Assembly (NCBI GenBank): GCA_012295275.1
Contig: CM022679.1
Location: forward strand, 13,660,145 to 13,724,144
Origin: Chrysomallon squamiferum
Lineage: Eukaryota > Mollusca > Gastropoda > Neomphalida > Peltospiridae
Length of the DNA stretch: 64,000 nucleotides
Reading direction: 5' to 3'
Shown here: piece after piece, positions 9,537 to 21,555 of the stretch
Layout of the letters: each line of letters starts with the position of its first letter
Position numbering within the stretch: the stretch's first letter is position 1
Position numbers and translations under genes: made by a program
The notes under the pieces: model-generated
What the model saw: the letters and a program-made list of their open reading frames with translations, nothing else
What the model was told of the DNA's origin: nothing
Database searches by the model: none

Positions 9537-9831
9537 GTGATTTATACAGCACACAGTTATCAAACACTGAAAACACGCTCACACATATACACACACATGT
9601 TACAGTTCAGATTAACCACACAAATTCTGACAAAACACAAACATTTTTTTTGTTACATATGTTTCAATTCAGATTAGTTTCAAATTCTGTCAAAATACAT
9701 TCTTTCAATATTTTATTTGTTTCTTCTCAGCACGTTTTGTTAATAATAAAGAATGGATATAACATATGAACTCCAACATTTCCTTCCTTTCTAAATGTCT
9801 GTATGACTGGATATCTACCTGCACATATATA

Positions 9832-10575
9832 CAGTGGTACCTATATACGAGCGAGCTTCAGATATGTTGCCTCCAGTTGGCGCAACGAACAATATAACAC
9901 CCAACCAGCATCCCGCGTCTCACTCGTTTACTTTCCGTGGTTACTCGCCGCGGAAGCATCTCTGTGGTGTTGTCCTCAGGTTTTGTGCAGTATTTTGCCA
10001 AATTTCTTTTTTCTGACCATCGATCCTAAGAAAGTGAGTGCAAAATGCAAAGGACATTGCTGAGAAGAAGAAGGTGATGATGTCCATTGAATTAAAGCTT
10101 GAATTCATAGAAAAACATGAAAAAGGTGTGTGCATGTAGTCGACTTGGCTAGGCAGTACTAGTGTAGTACTTCTAGATATGTCTTCATACTGAAGCTGAA
10201 GGAGTTGATAAAGGCTGTTACTCCAGCCATAGGCTTTAAAATAATTTGTCTGATCTCCAAGATAAATACACTTTACAAAACTAGTTTCTTTCGTTACATT
10301 CTCTTTTATTTTGTTTTTATACAATATTTGTCATTTATAAATACATTTTTCTTATTTAAAAACAAGTTACAAAAATATAAAAAACAAAACAACAACAACA
10401 AAAAAACAACAATAAAAAACAACTAAAAAAACAAAACAAATGGGGTTGTTTTGGGGGGGATTTTGAATGGATTAATGGTATTTCAATTAATTTCAGTTGG
10501 GAAAATTGATTTGATATATGAGCAAATTGAGTTGCGAACTCTGTCTCGGAACAAATTAAACTCGTAAGTCAAAGT
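9832..10575 (+). mobile_element. Tigger/pogo-type DNA transposon relic
   Basis: The left end cagtggtacctatatacgag is a typical Tigger end, preceded by TA. Inside, frames read DPKKVSAKCKG and then KKVMMSIELKLEFIEKHEKG, the start of a pogo-family transposase DNA-binding region, broken by frameshifts and stops. IKAVTPAIGFKII follows near 10,208-10,250. The right part, around 'attaaactcgtaagtcaaa', resembles the inverted end but seems to lack the last bases. Most of the transposase is deleted. The equivalent place in copy C (27,900-27,945) has no such insert, so it arrived in copy B alone. Confidence 0.7.
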
Positions 10576-11604
10576 GACTGTTATGAAAATGTTTCTATCA
10601 ATTTGTAAGATTTCCCAAATGTGTGAGTCTATTCTTAAGATTTTCCAAATGTCTGAGTCTGGTGTATGATTTCCCATTACTCATAGTTTGTATTTAAATG
10701 CATTTAGTGAATGTTCCTGCTGTTTTAGTACTTTCCAAAGTCTGTCAGTGTGTGACTGTGACAAGCATCCTTGAGAATAGCTTGATCCTATTAATGTTTA
10801 CTTTTTTCACTCCCTCACTCATGCATACATCATTCACTAACCCATCCACTGACTTACTCACTCGCACATGTATGTGTGTGTATATATATACACACACACA
10901 TACACATGTACATATATTATAAATGCAGGAAATAATAATTACTGAATCATATTGGTCTTCTCCATACAAATAACCTTTAAAGAATGAATCCATGCTAATT
11001 TGGATATAGACAAGTCTTTTTCTGACAACTTATAACAAATCAGTCCTCAACAAACAAAATAATGTCGTCATCACTGATGCAAATAAAGGTTACATTACTG
11101 ATCCAGTTTCATGATAGTATATTTTTACTGAAGTACTTTATCATTAGCAAAGTTTAGTTGTCATTTATTTAAAACAAAAAAACAAAAACAAAAAAACAAA
11201 CAAACCAAAAACTATAAATTAGGAGATACAGTGAATGTGTTCTTGTCAAAGTAGATGCCTATATTTAGGTTAATTTGAAAACAAAATATTAATGTCTTGC
11301 TGTGTCGCTGCTGTAAAATATTAATTTTTGTTCAGTTCATAACAATTTCTGACTTATGCTATTACATGTATTTCAGAATAATTGTGACAATAATATTAAT
11401 GCTATCTAAAATTTGTAGATGAAATGTGATTGGTATGAGTTGTACAATGAAACAGTAATTTCTTAGTAGTATATTTTTATATTTTTAACAATGTTTATTT
11501 CATTTTCTTATTTTATTTTTTTTTTTTTTTTTTTTTTCTCTCTCATAGAGTTATATTAAGTGACTAATAAAATATATGAGTATATTCAGTTTTAATATTT
11601 CTAG
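10576..11604. other. Copy B intron before the tail exon
   Basis: Matches 27,945-29,020 of copy C. A short TG/TA/CA palindromic repeat lies at 10,868-10,908, an A/C-rich stretch at 11,170-11,210 and a poly-T at 11,515-11,537. No exon is recognised. Confidence 0.5.
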
Positions 11605-11774
11605 GGAACAAGATGGTATTGCAGAACATGTGTGCTGAATCACAGACAGAGGCAGGAGATGGAGCTGGGGACACAGATACAACAGCTTTGTGTCAGGCAG
11701 TTCCCAAAGGGAACATCCACTGCAGCAGTGATGAAAAACAAGGAGAGGATGTCGATGCTAATAGACAACACTAA
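11605..11774 (+). pseudogene. Receptor copy B, tail exon with early stop
   Basis: After 'tttctag' the phase-1 frame starts GNKMVLQNMCAESQTEAGDG and continues with the same tail as copy C up to DANRQH, where TAA stops it at 11,772-11,774. Copy C reads HLYRR here. The stop removes about half of the tail. Homology ends soon after, and a second tail exon follows. Confidence 0.65.
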
Positions 11775-11892
11775 AGAAGAAGTTCTGGAAATGCGTTGAA
11801 TCAGGTAATAAATGAAATAGGACAAGAGCATTCTGGAGTTATGTTAAGTGACTAATAAAAGATATGAGTATATTTATTTTTAATTTTTTTAG

Positions 11893-12155
11893 GGTTTGCT
11901 GAATCAGCCACTGAGGCAGGAGATGGAGCTGGGGACACAGATACAACAACTTTGTGTCAGGCAATATCCACTGCAGTAGTGACGAAAAAGGAGAGAATGT
12001 TGATGCTAATAAACACCTCTACAGAAAAAGTTCTGGAAATGTTTTTTGTCAGGAAATAAATGAAACAGATCAAGATCATCCTGTTGGACAGAATTCCAGA
12101 AACAGAAACAGAAACACTGCTGATGTTAATGATGATGATACAGTGATTACCATAT
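11893..12155 (+). pseudogene. Receptor copy B, duplicated tail exon, frameshifted
   Basis: A second tail exon begins after 'ttttttag' with GFAESATEAGDGAGDTDTTT. A deletion after LCQA (the VPNG region of copy C) shifts the frame, and TAA stops it at 12,057-12,059 after 54 codons. Similarity to the copy C tail goes on in the original frame to about 12,150 and then passes into TTTA-rich DNA. Copy C also has two tail exons in a row, so the duplication predates the split of B and C. Confidence 0.6.
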
Positions 12156-12960
12156 ATTATTTAATTTTTTATTTTATTATTTCTTATTTTATTTATATTT
12201 TTTCATATATTTATTTTATTTTATTTATTTATTTATTCATTCATCCATCATTGATTCTTTTATATTATTTTATTTTATTATACTTTATTTTAATTTATTT
12301 TATTATAAGTCAGTTTGTTTATATATTTATTTTATTATATTTATTATTATATTTATTTATTTAATAATTTAATTGTTAATTTAATTTAATTTTATTTCAA
12401 TTTATTTATAAATCTATTTTATTTTATATAGATTTAATTTAAATTAATTAATTAAATTATTAATTTATTTATTTTAATTTATTTTAATTTATTTAAGGAT
12501 TTAATGATTTAATTTAATTTAAGTAATTTAATTTAATTTTATTTAATTTTAATCAATTTATTCATTCATTTACTGTAGTTCAGTTTTGGGTTTAATACTG
12601 TAACAAGCCACATTTAAAAAAATCTTCTTTTATAACTACTTTTCATTTAATTTTGTTATGTTGATATATATCTGCTTCGATATCATGTTTTTATATCAGA
12701 CTGCTTAGTTAATCTAATAGATAAGTTTATTTTTTTATTTTTTTATTTCAGTTTGTTTATATATTATATTACATTATATTTTACTTTATTTATTTATTTA
12801 TTTATTTATTTATCTATCTGTCTATTTTATTTTATTTTTATTTATTTAATAATTTAATTTTTAATTTTATTTAATGTTATTTCAATTTGTTTATATATTT
12901 AATTTATTTTATTTTATTTTATTTTATTAACTAATTAATTAAATTTAATATTTACCATTT
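12150..12960. repeat. TTTA/TTAAT low-complexity DNA
   Basis: Almost pure A/T of TTTA, TTTTA and TTAAT type. An equivalent block is at 30,045-30,830 downstream of copy C. The 136-codon open frame at 11,954-12,364 is mostly its translation. Confidence 0.9.
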
Positions 12961-13204
12961 GATATAGAGCAGTTACCATATTTAGGAAGGCTTGAAGTGT
13001 GATTTTTGACTGTTATTCTACATAATGTGAGTAAGTTATTTGTTTAAGATTGTTTTATAATGTACATGAATACTGAGTGTGTGTATTACAATTACTTAGT
13101 TAATGAACCAACTATACAAAATTAAACATGTAAACAATGTCAAATACCAAATGATAGAAATATATAAACAAAGGTAAATACAATACCACATCTTTATGAC
13201 ACTC

Positions 13205-13560
13205 ACATTACTATGTACATGTTCTAACACAACTAATTCACTACAGTTGTAAATACAATAGAAAATGAAATTATTATGTACATGTTCTAACAACTAATTC
13301 ACTACAGTTGTAAATACAATAGAAAATGAAATTACTATGTACATGTTCTAACAACTAATTCACTACAGTTGTAAATACAATAGAAAATGAAATTACTATG
13401 TACATGTTCTAACAACTAATTCACTACAGTTGTAAATACAATAGAAAATGAAATTACTATGTACATGTTCTAACAACTAATTCACTACAGTTGTAAATGC
13501 AATAGAAAATGAAATTATGTACATGCTCTAACACAACTAATATACTACTGTTGTTCTAGA
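13205..13560. repeat. Minisatellite, 61-bp unit, about 5.5 copies
   Basis: 'tatgtacat' recurs at 13,212, 13,275, 13,336, 13,397, 13,458 and 13,516, giving spacings of 63, 61, 61, 61 and 58 bp. Single or double units of the same sequence occur at 14,705-14,790, 16,133 and 31,745. Confidence 0.9.
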
Positions 13561-13981
13561 TAAAATGTCTGACTTGTTTAGTATAAGATAAATAATTTGT
13601 ACTGAATGTAACTAATTTATGCAGAATTAGAAAACAAATAATGGTGTAACAAACTATAACAAAAAACACGTTTTCTTCATCTTCTTCATAAGTTACAGAT
13701 AACTTAGGCGTTTTATTTTTTACTATTATTATTTATTTTTTATTTTTTTAAAGGAGAGATTATTATATAAATTGTAATGAATGTAACTAATTTATGCAGA
13801 ATTAGAAACCAAATAACAGAGAATACACAAATTTCACTGTTAAAATAGTGTAACAAACCATACCAAAAAAAAATACTTGTTTTTTCTTCTGTTTCTTCTT
13901 CACAAGTACAGATAACTAGGTTTTTGTTTTTTATTATTATTATTTTTAATGAGAGATAATTATATAAATAGAAATACCCAC

Positions 13982-14098
13982 CTCCTTTAAATGGAACAAG
14001 GGCACATTTAGAAATTTCCCTGATAGACTTCAGTTCCGTACATCCTTTCTTGATTGTTTTTCCTACTTCAATACAGTGTCCATAACCATCACTACAAA
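13982..14098 (-). CDS. Cysteine-rich exon, copy 1 (minus strand)
   Basis: On the minus strand, acceptor 'gttctatcag' at 14,099-14,108 and donor 'gtgggt' frame a 117-nt exon that is open in phase 1 on both sides. It reads CSDGYGHCIEVGKTIKKGC, then TELKSIREISKC, then ALVPFKG. Four cysteines remain here; copy 2 at 15,064 has five because CIRE replaces SIRE. The GHC..VGKTI..C...KC...KC spacing resembles single von Willebrand C (SVWC) domains, which is tentative. No partner exon is recognised nearby. Confidence 0.5.
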
Positions 14099-14109
14099 CT
14101 GATAGAACA

Positions 14110-15063
14110 ACAGTAGAATTAACTTAGTATTAACATATTTAATTATTGTAGACATATAAGTATTTTCTATGTATATGTATAATTATTATAGATATATTAA
14201 TATTTTGTTTTGAGGTTTTATTGATATATAATGTCAGCTTCAGTAGTGATTATGTCTAACGTCTCACTTCATTCCAAACGCGAAGAGATCTTATTTCGAT
14301 CTGAATAAGATTGCATTTTTGAAATGCATGTGATTATGTCAGCTAGCTTTTGGTATATATGAAATGAAAGCCAGAAACAAATGCGAAGTAAAGCAGTAAT
14401 TTCTAGCCCTTTTTTTTTCACAACTCTTTTCACATAATTTTGAATGCTGGTGTCAGAGAATATTTGATCATTTCCCCTAAGAACTTTTCTGGATTTTTTT
14501 CAGATGTAGTTCTGGATTTTATTTGTAGTAATTACTGTATGTACATGAATACTGAGTGTGTATATTACAATTATTTAGTTAATGAATCAACTATACAAAA
14601 TTACACATGCAAACAATGTCAAATACCAAATGATAGAAATATATAAACAAAGGTAAATACAATACAAAACGAAAATAAGACCACATCTTTATGACACTCA
14701 CATTACTATGTACATTTTCTAAAACAGCTGATATACTACAGTTGTAAATACAATAGAAAATGAAATTATTATGTACATGTTCTAACAACTAATATACTAC
14801 TGTTGTTCTAACTAAAGTGTCTGAGTTATTTAGTATAAGATTAATCATTTGTAATGAATGTAACTAATTTAAGCAGAATTAGAAAACAAATAATAGAGAA
14901 TACAAAATATTCACTGTTAAAATAGTGTAACAAACCATACCAAGAAATACTTCTTTTTTCTTCTTCTTTTTCTTCTTCACAAGTATAGATAACCAGGTTT
15001 TTATTTTTTATTATTATTATTATTTTTTTAATGACAGATAATTATATAAATTGAAATACCCAC
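14110..15063. repeat. Duplicated intergenic block
   Basis: Direct repeats of 13,010-14,280 appear at 14,520-15,330, partly at 15,900-16,590 and at 31,400-32,380. The block contains minisatellite units, TTCTTCTT runs and the cysteine-rich exon. No other coding signal is seen. Confidence 0.6.
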
Positions 15064-15180
15064 CTCCTTTAAATGGAACAAGGCCACATTTAGAAATTTC
15101 CCTAATACACTTCAGTTCCATACATCGTTTCTTGATTGTTTTTCCTACTTCAGTACAGTGTCCATAACCATCGCCGCAAG
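15064..15180 (-). CDS. Cysteine-rich exon, copy 2 (minus strand)
   Basis: A 117-nt exon bounded by acceptor 'gttctatcag' and donor 'gtgggt', phase 1 on both sides. It reads CGDGYGHCTEVGKTIKKRC, then MELKCIREISKC, then GLVPFKG, with cysteine spacing C-x6-C-x10-C-x4-C-x6-C. It is the best preserved of three copies. An open frame, intact splice sites and conserved cysteines argue for a real exon of a secreted or extracellular cysteine-rich protein transcribed opposite to the receptor array. An SVWC-like fold is a guess. It has no visible start or stop, so other exons must lie elsewhere. Confidence 0.55.
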
Positions 15181-17260
15181 CTGATAGAACAACAGTAGAA
15201 TTAACTTAGTATTAACATATTTGATTATTGTAGACATATTAGTTTTGTTTGTAGTATATGTGTAATTATTATAGACATATTCATATTTTATTTTGAAGTG
15301 TTTGGCTTTATCAGTATGTAATTTATGCTTCAGTGATAATTATGTCAAGGGTTCACTGTAAAAGTGTACATGAATTCATTAGAAAAAACATGGGGAGAAA
15401 TCTTCTTGGGATCCGAATGAGATCACAAATATTCTTTTCCACCGGCACCATCTAAATTAAGTTTTGTACGATGATATCATCAGATACAAGTGAAACAGAC
15501 AAGATTAAAGCCTCACCAGACTATTCTTGGATCTACCCTATGGTGTAAAATAGCTCTTTATATTCCGAGGAAAATTGTGGCTTACAGATTAATTTATTTT
15601 ATTTTATTTCATTTATTCATTCATTTAAGCTCGTGCTTATTGTTCTTTAGTTTTGGCTTTAATTGTGTAAGATGCCAGATAAAAAAGAATCTCTTTTTAT
15701 AACTACTTTTCATTTGTTTTTATTACCTTGATATATGTTTGCTTCGATATCATGTTTTTATATGAGACCGCTTGCTTAATGTAATAGATTATTGTGAAGA
15801 AAAAATGCCAGTTTAATAACATTTACAAACTTCAAAAGATAAAGAAACTTAATCAGCTAGATGATATCACCATTTAATACAGAGTATTTAATAACGATAT
15901 TTAGGGAGGTTAGAAGTATGATTTTTTACTGTTGTTCAAGATAATGTGTCTAAGTTATTTGTTTAAGATTGTTTTATAATCTACATGAATATTGAGTGTC
16001 CGTAGCACAATTATTTAGTTAATGAACCAAATATGCAAATTTACATATGTAAACAATGTCGAATACCAATGGTAAAATATATAAACAAAGGTAAATACAA
16101 TAGAAAACGAAAATAATGACACTCACATTATTATGTACATGTTCTAACAGAACTAATATACTACTGTTGTTCTAGATAAAATGTCTGACTTATTTAGCAT
16201 AAGATTAATTTGTAACTAATTTATGCAGATTTAGAAAACAAATAATAGAGGATACAAAAATTTCACTGTTATAATAGTGTAACAAATCATACCAAAAAAA
16301 GCAAACATTTGTTTTCTTCTTCTTCTTTACAAGCTACAGATCACTAGATTATTATTATTTTCGATATGTAACGTATGCTTCAGTAATAATTACGTCGAGG
16401 GTTGACTGCAAGGGTGTACATGAATTCATTCCAAACATGGAGAGAAACCTTTTTGGGATGCGAATGAGATTATTACTGATTTTTATGTTATTATGTCCGT
16501 TAGTTTTTAGCATGTATAAAATGATAGCCAGAAATAAATGCTAAGTAATTTAGGTAAGGAATTCTTAGCCCTTTTTTCACAACTCCTTTTCAAAAAATTT
16601 TAATGCCGGTGTCAGAGAATATTTATTCCCCAAAAAGATTTATTCCCCCCTTGAACGAATGTTTGTTTTCCCTAAGAACAAATATATGGAAATATTTGTT
16701 TCCCTTACGAATATTTGTTGCAACACACCGTTATTAATTTTTCAGGTATACTTCTGACTAAACACCACATTTAAAATTGCTGAGGTGTGAAGAAATAACT
16801 GGGGGATACATTTCTCTGGGTACTTGATCACGACTCCCATCTTTTAAAATTAAGGTGAAAACATTCATCCCTAAATCCATTTATCATTGATAGTTTTTTA
16901 TTATCGATAATCCTATTTCAGGCCTATGAAGGTCCTCTTTTAGAAACTTGTTGCATTTCTGCCTCAGTCTTTTAATTTAATGTGTTACAAGAACTGTGTC
17001 AAAATGTCAGGACCCAAGTCACTTGTTTGAACCTGATTATGACGGTGAGAATTAACAAACTCCTGGTCTTTATGACCTGGGGGAACAAATATTATTTTAC
17101 ACCGGCACCATCTAAATCAAGTTTGTATGATGATATCATCAGATACCAGTGAAACAGTCGAGATTAAATCCTCACCAGACTATTCTTGGTCTACCCCATG
17201 GTGTAAAATAGCTCTTTATATTCCTGGGAATATTTTGGCTTACAGATTATACGCTCTTGT
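15181..17260. repeat. Intergenic repeats (caccggcaccatct family)
   Basis: The segment with 'caccggcaccatctaaat' through 'ttttggcttacagatta' occurs at 15,440-15,592, 17,100-17,250, 32,415-32,580 and 32,720-32,870. A partial copy of the cysteine-exon block without the exon is at 15,900-16,590. The short open frames at 15,490 and 17,127 are in this repeat. Confidence 0.55.
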
Positions 17261-20090
17261 ATTACTCGTAAGTTGGTCCCTATTTAAATGTCCATTATAC
17301 TCAAAGAAGATAACGTGAATGACATGATACAGTCAGTTTAGGCCACATTCAATTCTTGAGAACGACTCGGATCACTTCAGTGTTGTAACAAACATATTAC
17401 AACACTAACAAGCGTTTAGATATAATTATAAGTTTTGTTAGATCATTTATCAATAAACAAGAAAATGGTTTAGATCATTTATTTGCCAAATCAGCATATC
17501 CGTTTGCAGTTTGTATTGAATGAAAAGGTCAGTAAAACAAAACAAAAATAATACATGTAAATGTTCGGATGTTTACAAAAAATGTATGTCTGATCCATAC
17601 TGTGTTATAGTTTGTAACATAATTTTAATTCTTCAGGTGTAAAAAGATCTTGAACTTTCAGAATATTTAGTGTTTTTATAAACTGGTTCTGTGGGAGCAG
17701 CCAGAATATATTCTAGGCGTAAACAGTCTATCACACTTTAACTCCGGGGACAGTTTGGACAGAGGGTATGCATGAGCTGTTAGACGGCTAAAGTACACGA
17801 AAAGAACAAAAACAGCTGCATCTAATACCATGCTATATTACGTGCTATATATGAAATCTCATTACTTAAGTTTGTACTTGTGATATTTAATACTTCCTTT
17901 GTTGTATAGTTTATGTTTTTTTTTATTGTATTGTTTAGTGTTGTTACAATTGCTATAGTAGAGTGATATTGTTGTTCTAGTTGATATAGTACTGTGATAT
18001 TGTTATCATTGCTATAATACTGTGATATTGTTGTTATAATTGCTATAGTACTGTGATATTGTTCGTGTTTGCTTTAGTGTTTGTCAGCGTTGTTTTTCTA
18101 ACAATAATAAATAATAGTTTTGTTATTATTGCTGTTGTAACGTTTTTTTTGTTGTTATTATTTGTTATTGTTGTTAGCATAGCGTTTAGCATAGCGTTTA
18201 GCGCTTAACCCTTTAACTCCTAGTAGTTAAACATAATAAACTACCATCGTTCACTTAGAACTAATAATTTAAAAATAGAGGTGGGTACCAATCCACTTTA
18301 TTTCCACCGAACTGTCAAGACGAGATTACTTGTCCTAGTTTTACTGTCATGGATTGTGACACAATTACACAGTATTAAAAAACCAGTCCATCACACCACA
18401 GTATTAGACATTTAAATGTTACCGTTCGACCATCGAGACAACCTTAAACAGGTTGCTCAGTAACCGAGGGTAATCATCGCTTCCCCCGAAGCACCCCGTT
18501 CTTTTTGTCTTTCGTCATTTTTGCGTGTATCTATTTTTTGTGGGAAACCTGGCAGTGGCAAGTGTGTAGTTTAGAATTCTGAATATTCTCTGTCTTATTT
18601 ATGTACGTCTGATTAGACAGGTATTTAGTTACCTTAAGGATGGTGATCACTTTGAACGGGTCGTGACTGGTTGTTTTGTGTATGACGTATACACTGCTTG
18701 GTAAAGCAAGCCTCACCGTGTTTCTCCGCCCATGCATCTCTACACTGTTGTTTGCCTCAGTTTCACAAGCTGAAGATACATTTTATAAATATCATGGTTT
18801 AACACCATCAACGCTACCATCCTAAGTTTGCAGTCGCCGGCTCCGCTAACGACATAATCATAACTGTCTGGCATTATTTCTGTTGATAATTATCATCATC
18901 ATGATTATTGTGTAATTATTTGTTTCATCATCTTTATTGTTAGTATTTCAGTTAGTTACAAAAGAATGAATGAATGAATGAATGAATGATAATAACAATA
19001 ATAATAATAATTTTACCTTTTTAATTTGCTTAATCTTGCTTCTTCATTCTGTATGTATAATCTAAGTGCATAGGCGAGATCCTTTTCTGCGTACAATGCT
19101 TCCTCGAGCTGTGCCATGGATGTAAATATTTCAGCCAGTCAACGGTGCCACGCAGGCAAATACCAAAATTATATTAAATATGCCCATTGTTTTAAAATAA
19201 AATGAAAATAAAAACTGTCTTAATGATATAAGGTTACGTAAATTGTTTCTTTTTTTTTTTTGGCGATGGAACTAAATAAATGCTATACAAAATTTTGCAT
19301 TTAACTTGTACTATGTTTTAGAGCAAAAAACACCTCCGAAATATAAACGACTGCATCAGATTGCTTTTGTGGATAAAATGTCACGAAGCAAACCATCCCT
19401 GTACCAAACGAACATTCTGGAAAAAACACTTCCACATCGTCCGAAATTCTTGAAGATGTCTTTTTGTTTACGAATTAATACATTATATGAGTTGTTCCCC
19501 TTGGTTTTCATACCACAGAATAAAATACTTTTTATGCTTTAAATAAATGTTAAGTTGTTTCCCTTGACCAGAATCATTTTGTTTTAGCACTATTATTCAG
19601 GTTCACGCGAACTCCGGCTTCAGCACGTCGACAAAACGAAAATAAAATTTAAAAAGCTTCGCGCAAGCAGCTAAATTGTAATGATAATTATATCATGATT
19701 ATTAATTTCAAAACGATTGAAAAATATATATTACGATCATAAAATAATTACCATAACTATTTCTGAAATATTTCAAGCGATTATGTTATATAATCAGCGG
19801 TCGAATGTCGAATAAATACAATGTGGAAGTAACACTATAATAACAATAGTAAACAAAATGAGATATTAATCACCTTTTTCTTACACTTCCATATACATAT
19901 TTAAAAACACATACATACATACATACATATTTATTTGTTTTTGTTTTATATAGCCCAAGCTTTTTAAAATATATGCAGAAAAATATACTTATTATTATTT
20001 TATTTATATATATATATATACACACACACACATATACTACATACATACATACACACACACATATATATCAAGTTAGAAGTCAAGTCCTAA
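17261..20090. other. Intergenic DNA, no gene recognised
   Basis: The part at 17,340-18,230 is shared with 32,930-33,660 and ends in TTGTTAT low-complexity DNA. At 18,565-18,740 a minus-strand piece carries the same tail as the SINEs elsewhere. From 18,800 to 19,860 the sequence is less repetitive; an unrecognised 78-codon frame at 19,306-19,542 has no clear start context or splice partner. GTAT/CA repeats lie at 19,905-20,065. Confidence 0.4.
18565..18740 (-). mobile_element. SINE-like element sharing the array SINE tail
   Basis: The tail 'gaatattcagaattctaaac' and the block 'gtctaatcagacgtacataa' match the 3' part of the tRNA-derived SINEs near 6.43, 24.83 and 43.56 kb. The head differs and has no clear A and B boxes. 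Confidence 0.4.
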
Positions 20091-20958
20091 TATTTGTAAC
20101 GTTTTCTATATTTTGGGAAAGAAACTTAAAAAATAAAATATATATATAATAATAATAAATAAAATAATAATAAATAAATAAATAAAACAATGATACAAAT
20201 AAATAAAAAAAGAGTGTATTTTAGAAATATAAATTGTACTGAAGATATTAAATAAACTGGTCGCTTATCTTGATCTTTAATAGTGTACTATTGTTTCTTT
20301 GTTTCTACTGTGCCTGCACCTACTGTTACATATATTACATATAAGTAGTCAAGGATAGCAAATGATAAAACAATAAGGGATTGCAATATAGCTTATTTCC
20401 CAAAAGACCAACATTTTACAGTCCAACAAAATGGGAGACTGAATCAGCGTATTTTGTTCCAGATTTCTGTCTTGTCAAGAGGAGCAGTCATATTTTCATT
20501 CAATTACATTATTTTTATTTTTATTTTATTTTATTTTATTTTTAAATCACATGAAAATGTTATCTCTCCCGAAGTTGTATTTGCGCACGCAATGACTGGC
20601 TTTTCTTTCTTTCTTTCTTTCTTCTTCTTCTTCTTCTTCTTGTTTTTGTTGCTGTGTTTTATTTTTTTATTGTAACTTTCTGTAATTTTATTTTTTGAAT
20701 ATTTATTATTATTACAGCTATTATTGCAATACATCATTTATTTATCTATTTAATCACATTTTGATTTTAATTTAACAATTCCCGCTTGAAACAATCGTTT
20801 CTTATCTTATGCTCCTGCACTGAATATCTTACAAAGTAATATCTCGATGCCGTTATTTTATAATTAACGAGAAACGGCAAAAAAAATAAGAAGGCTTTCT
20901 TAATGGTCCGTAATGTCTTTACTTTGTGTATTTTGCGATTAACTTGAAATACTTAAAA

Positions 20959-20989
<31 letters not shown>

Positions 20990-21008
20990 AAAAAATAATA
21001 TAAAAGAG

Positions 21009-21053
<45 letters not shown>

Positions 21054-21457
21054 AAAAAGTAATATAAAAGAGTAATATAAATAAATACATAAAATATAGA
21101 TATAATAGCAATAATAATAATAATTAACATCTATTTAAAAAATGAATAATAATAATAAAAATAATTTCCGGTGTGGATTTATTTTTAACGTGGAACTATT
21201 TATATCGCGACACCGTAGAGGGTGTGTTCAAGTACTGCTCGGAATACTTTTCAGTTTAACTGATTCTTTGAGTCGAATGTGAACACTAAAGGAAATAATT
21301 ACAGAAAAGCAATTACGTACACATCTAAGTAGGTGAAATTACCTTTTTTCATGTGTGTGTGTGTGTGTGTGTGTGATTTAGAAGAAAAGTGCCCCACATA
21401 AATAATAAACTGATAATACCAGTATTTATACCAGATTTTCTGTAATTAAAAAAGTAA

Positions 21458-21492
<35 letters not shown>

Positions 21493-21509
21493 AATATAGC
21501 AATAATAGC

Positions 21510-21555
<46 letters not shown>

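Noticed and set aside
19306-19542. 78-codon frame in less repetitive DNA
   Set aside because: No recognised domain, no splice sites in a useful phase and no second copy; I could not support a gene.
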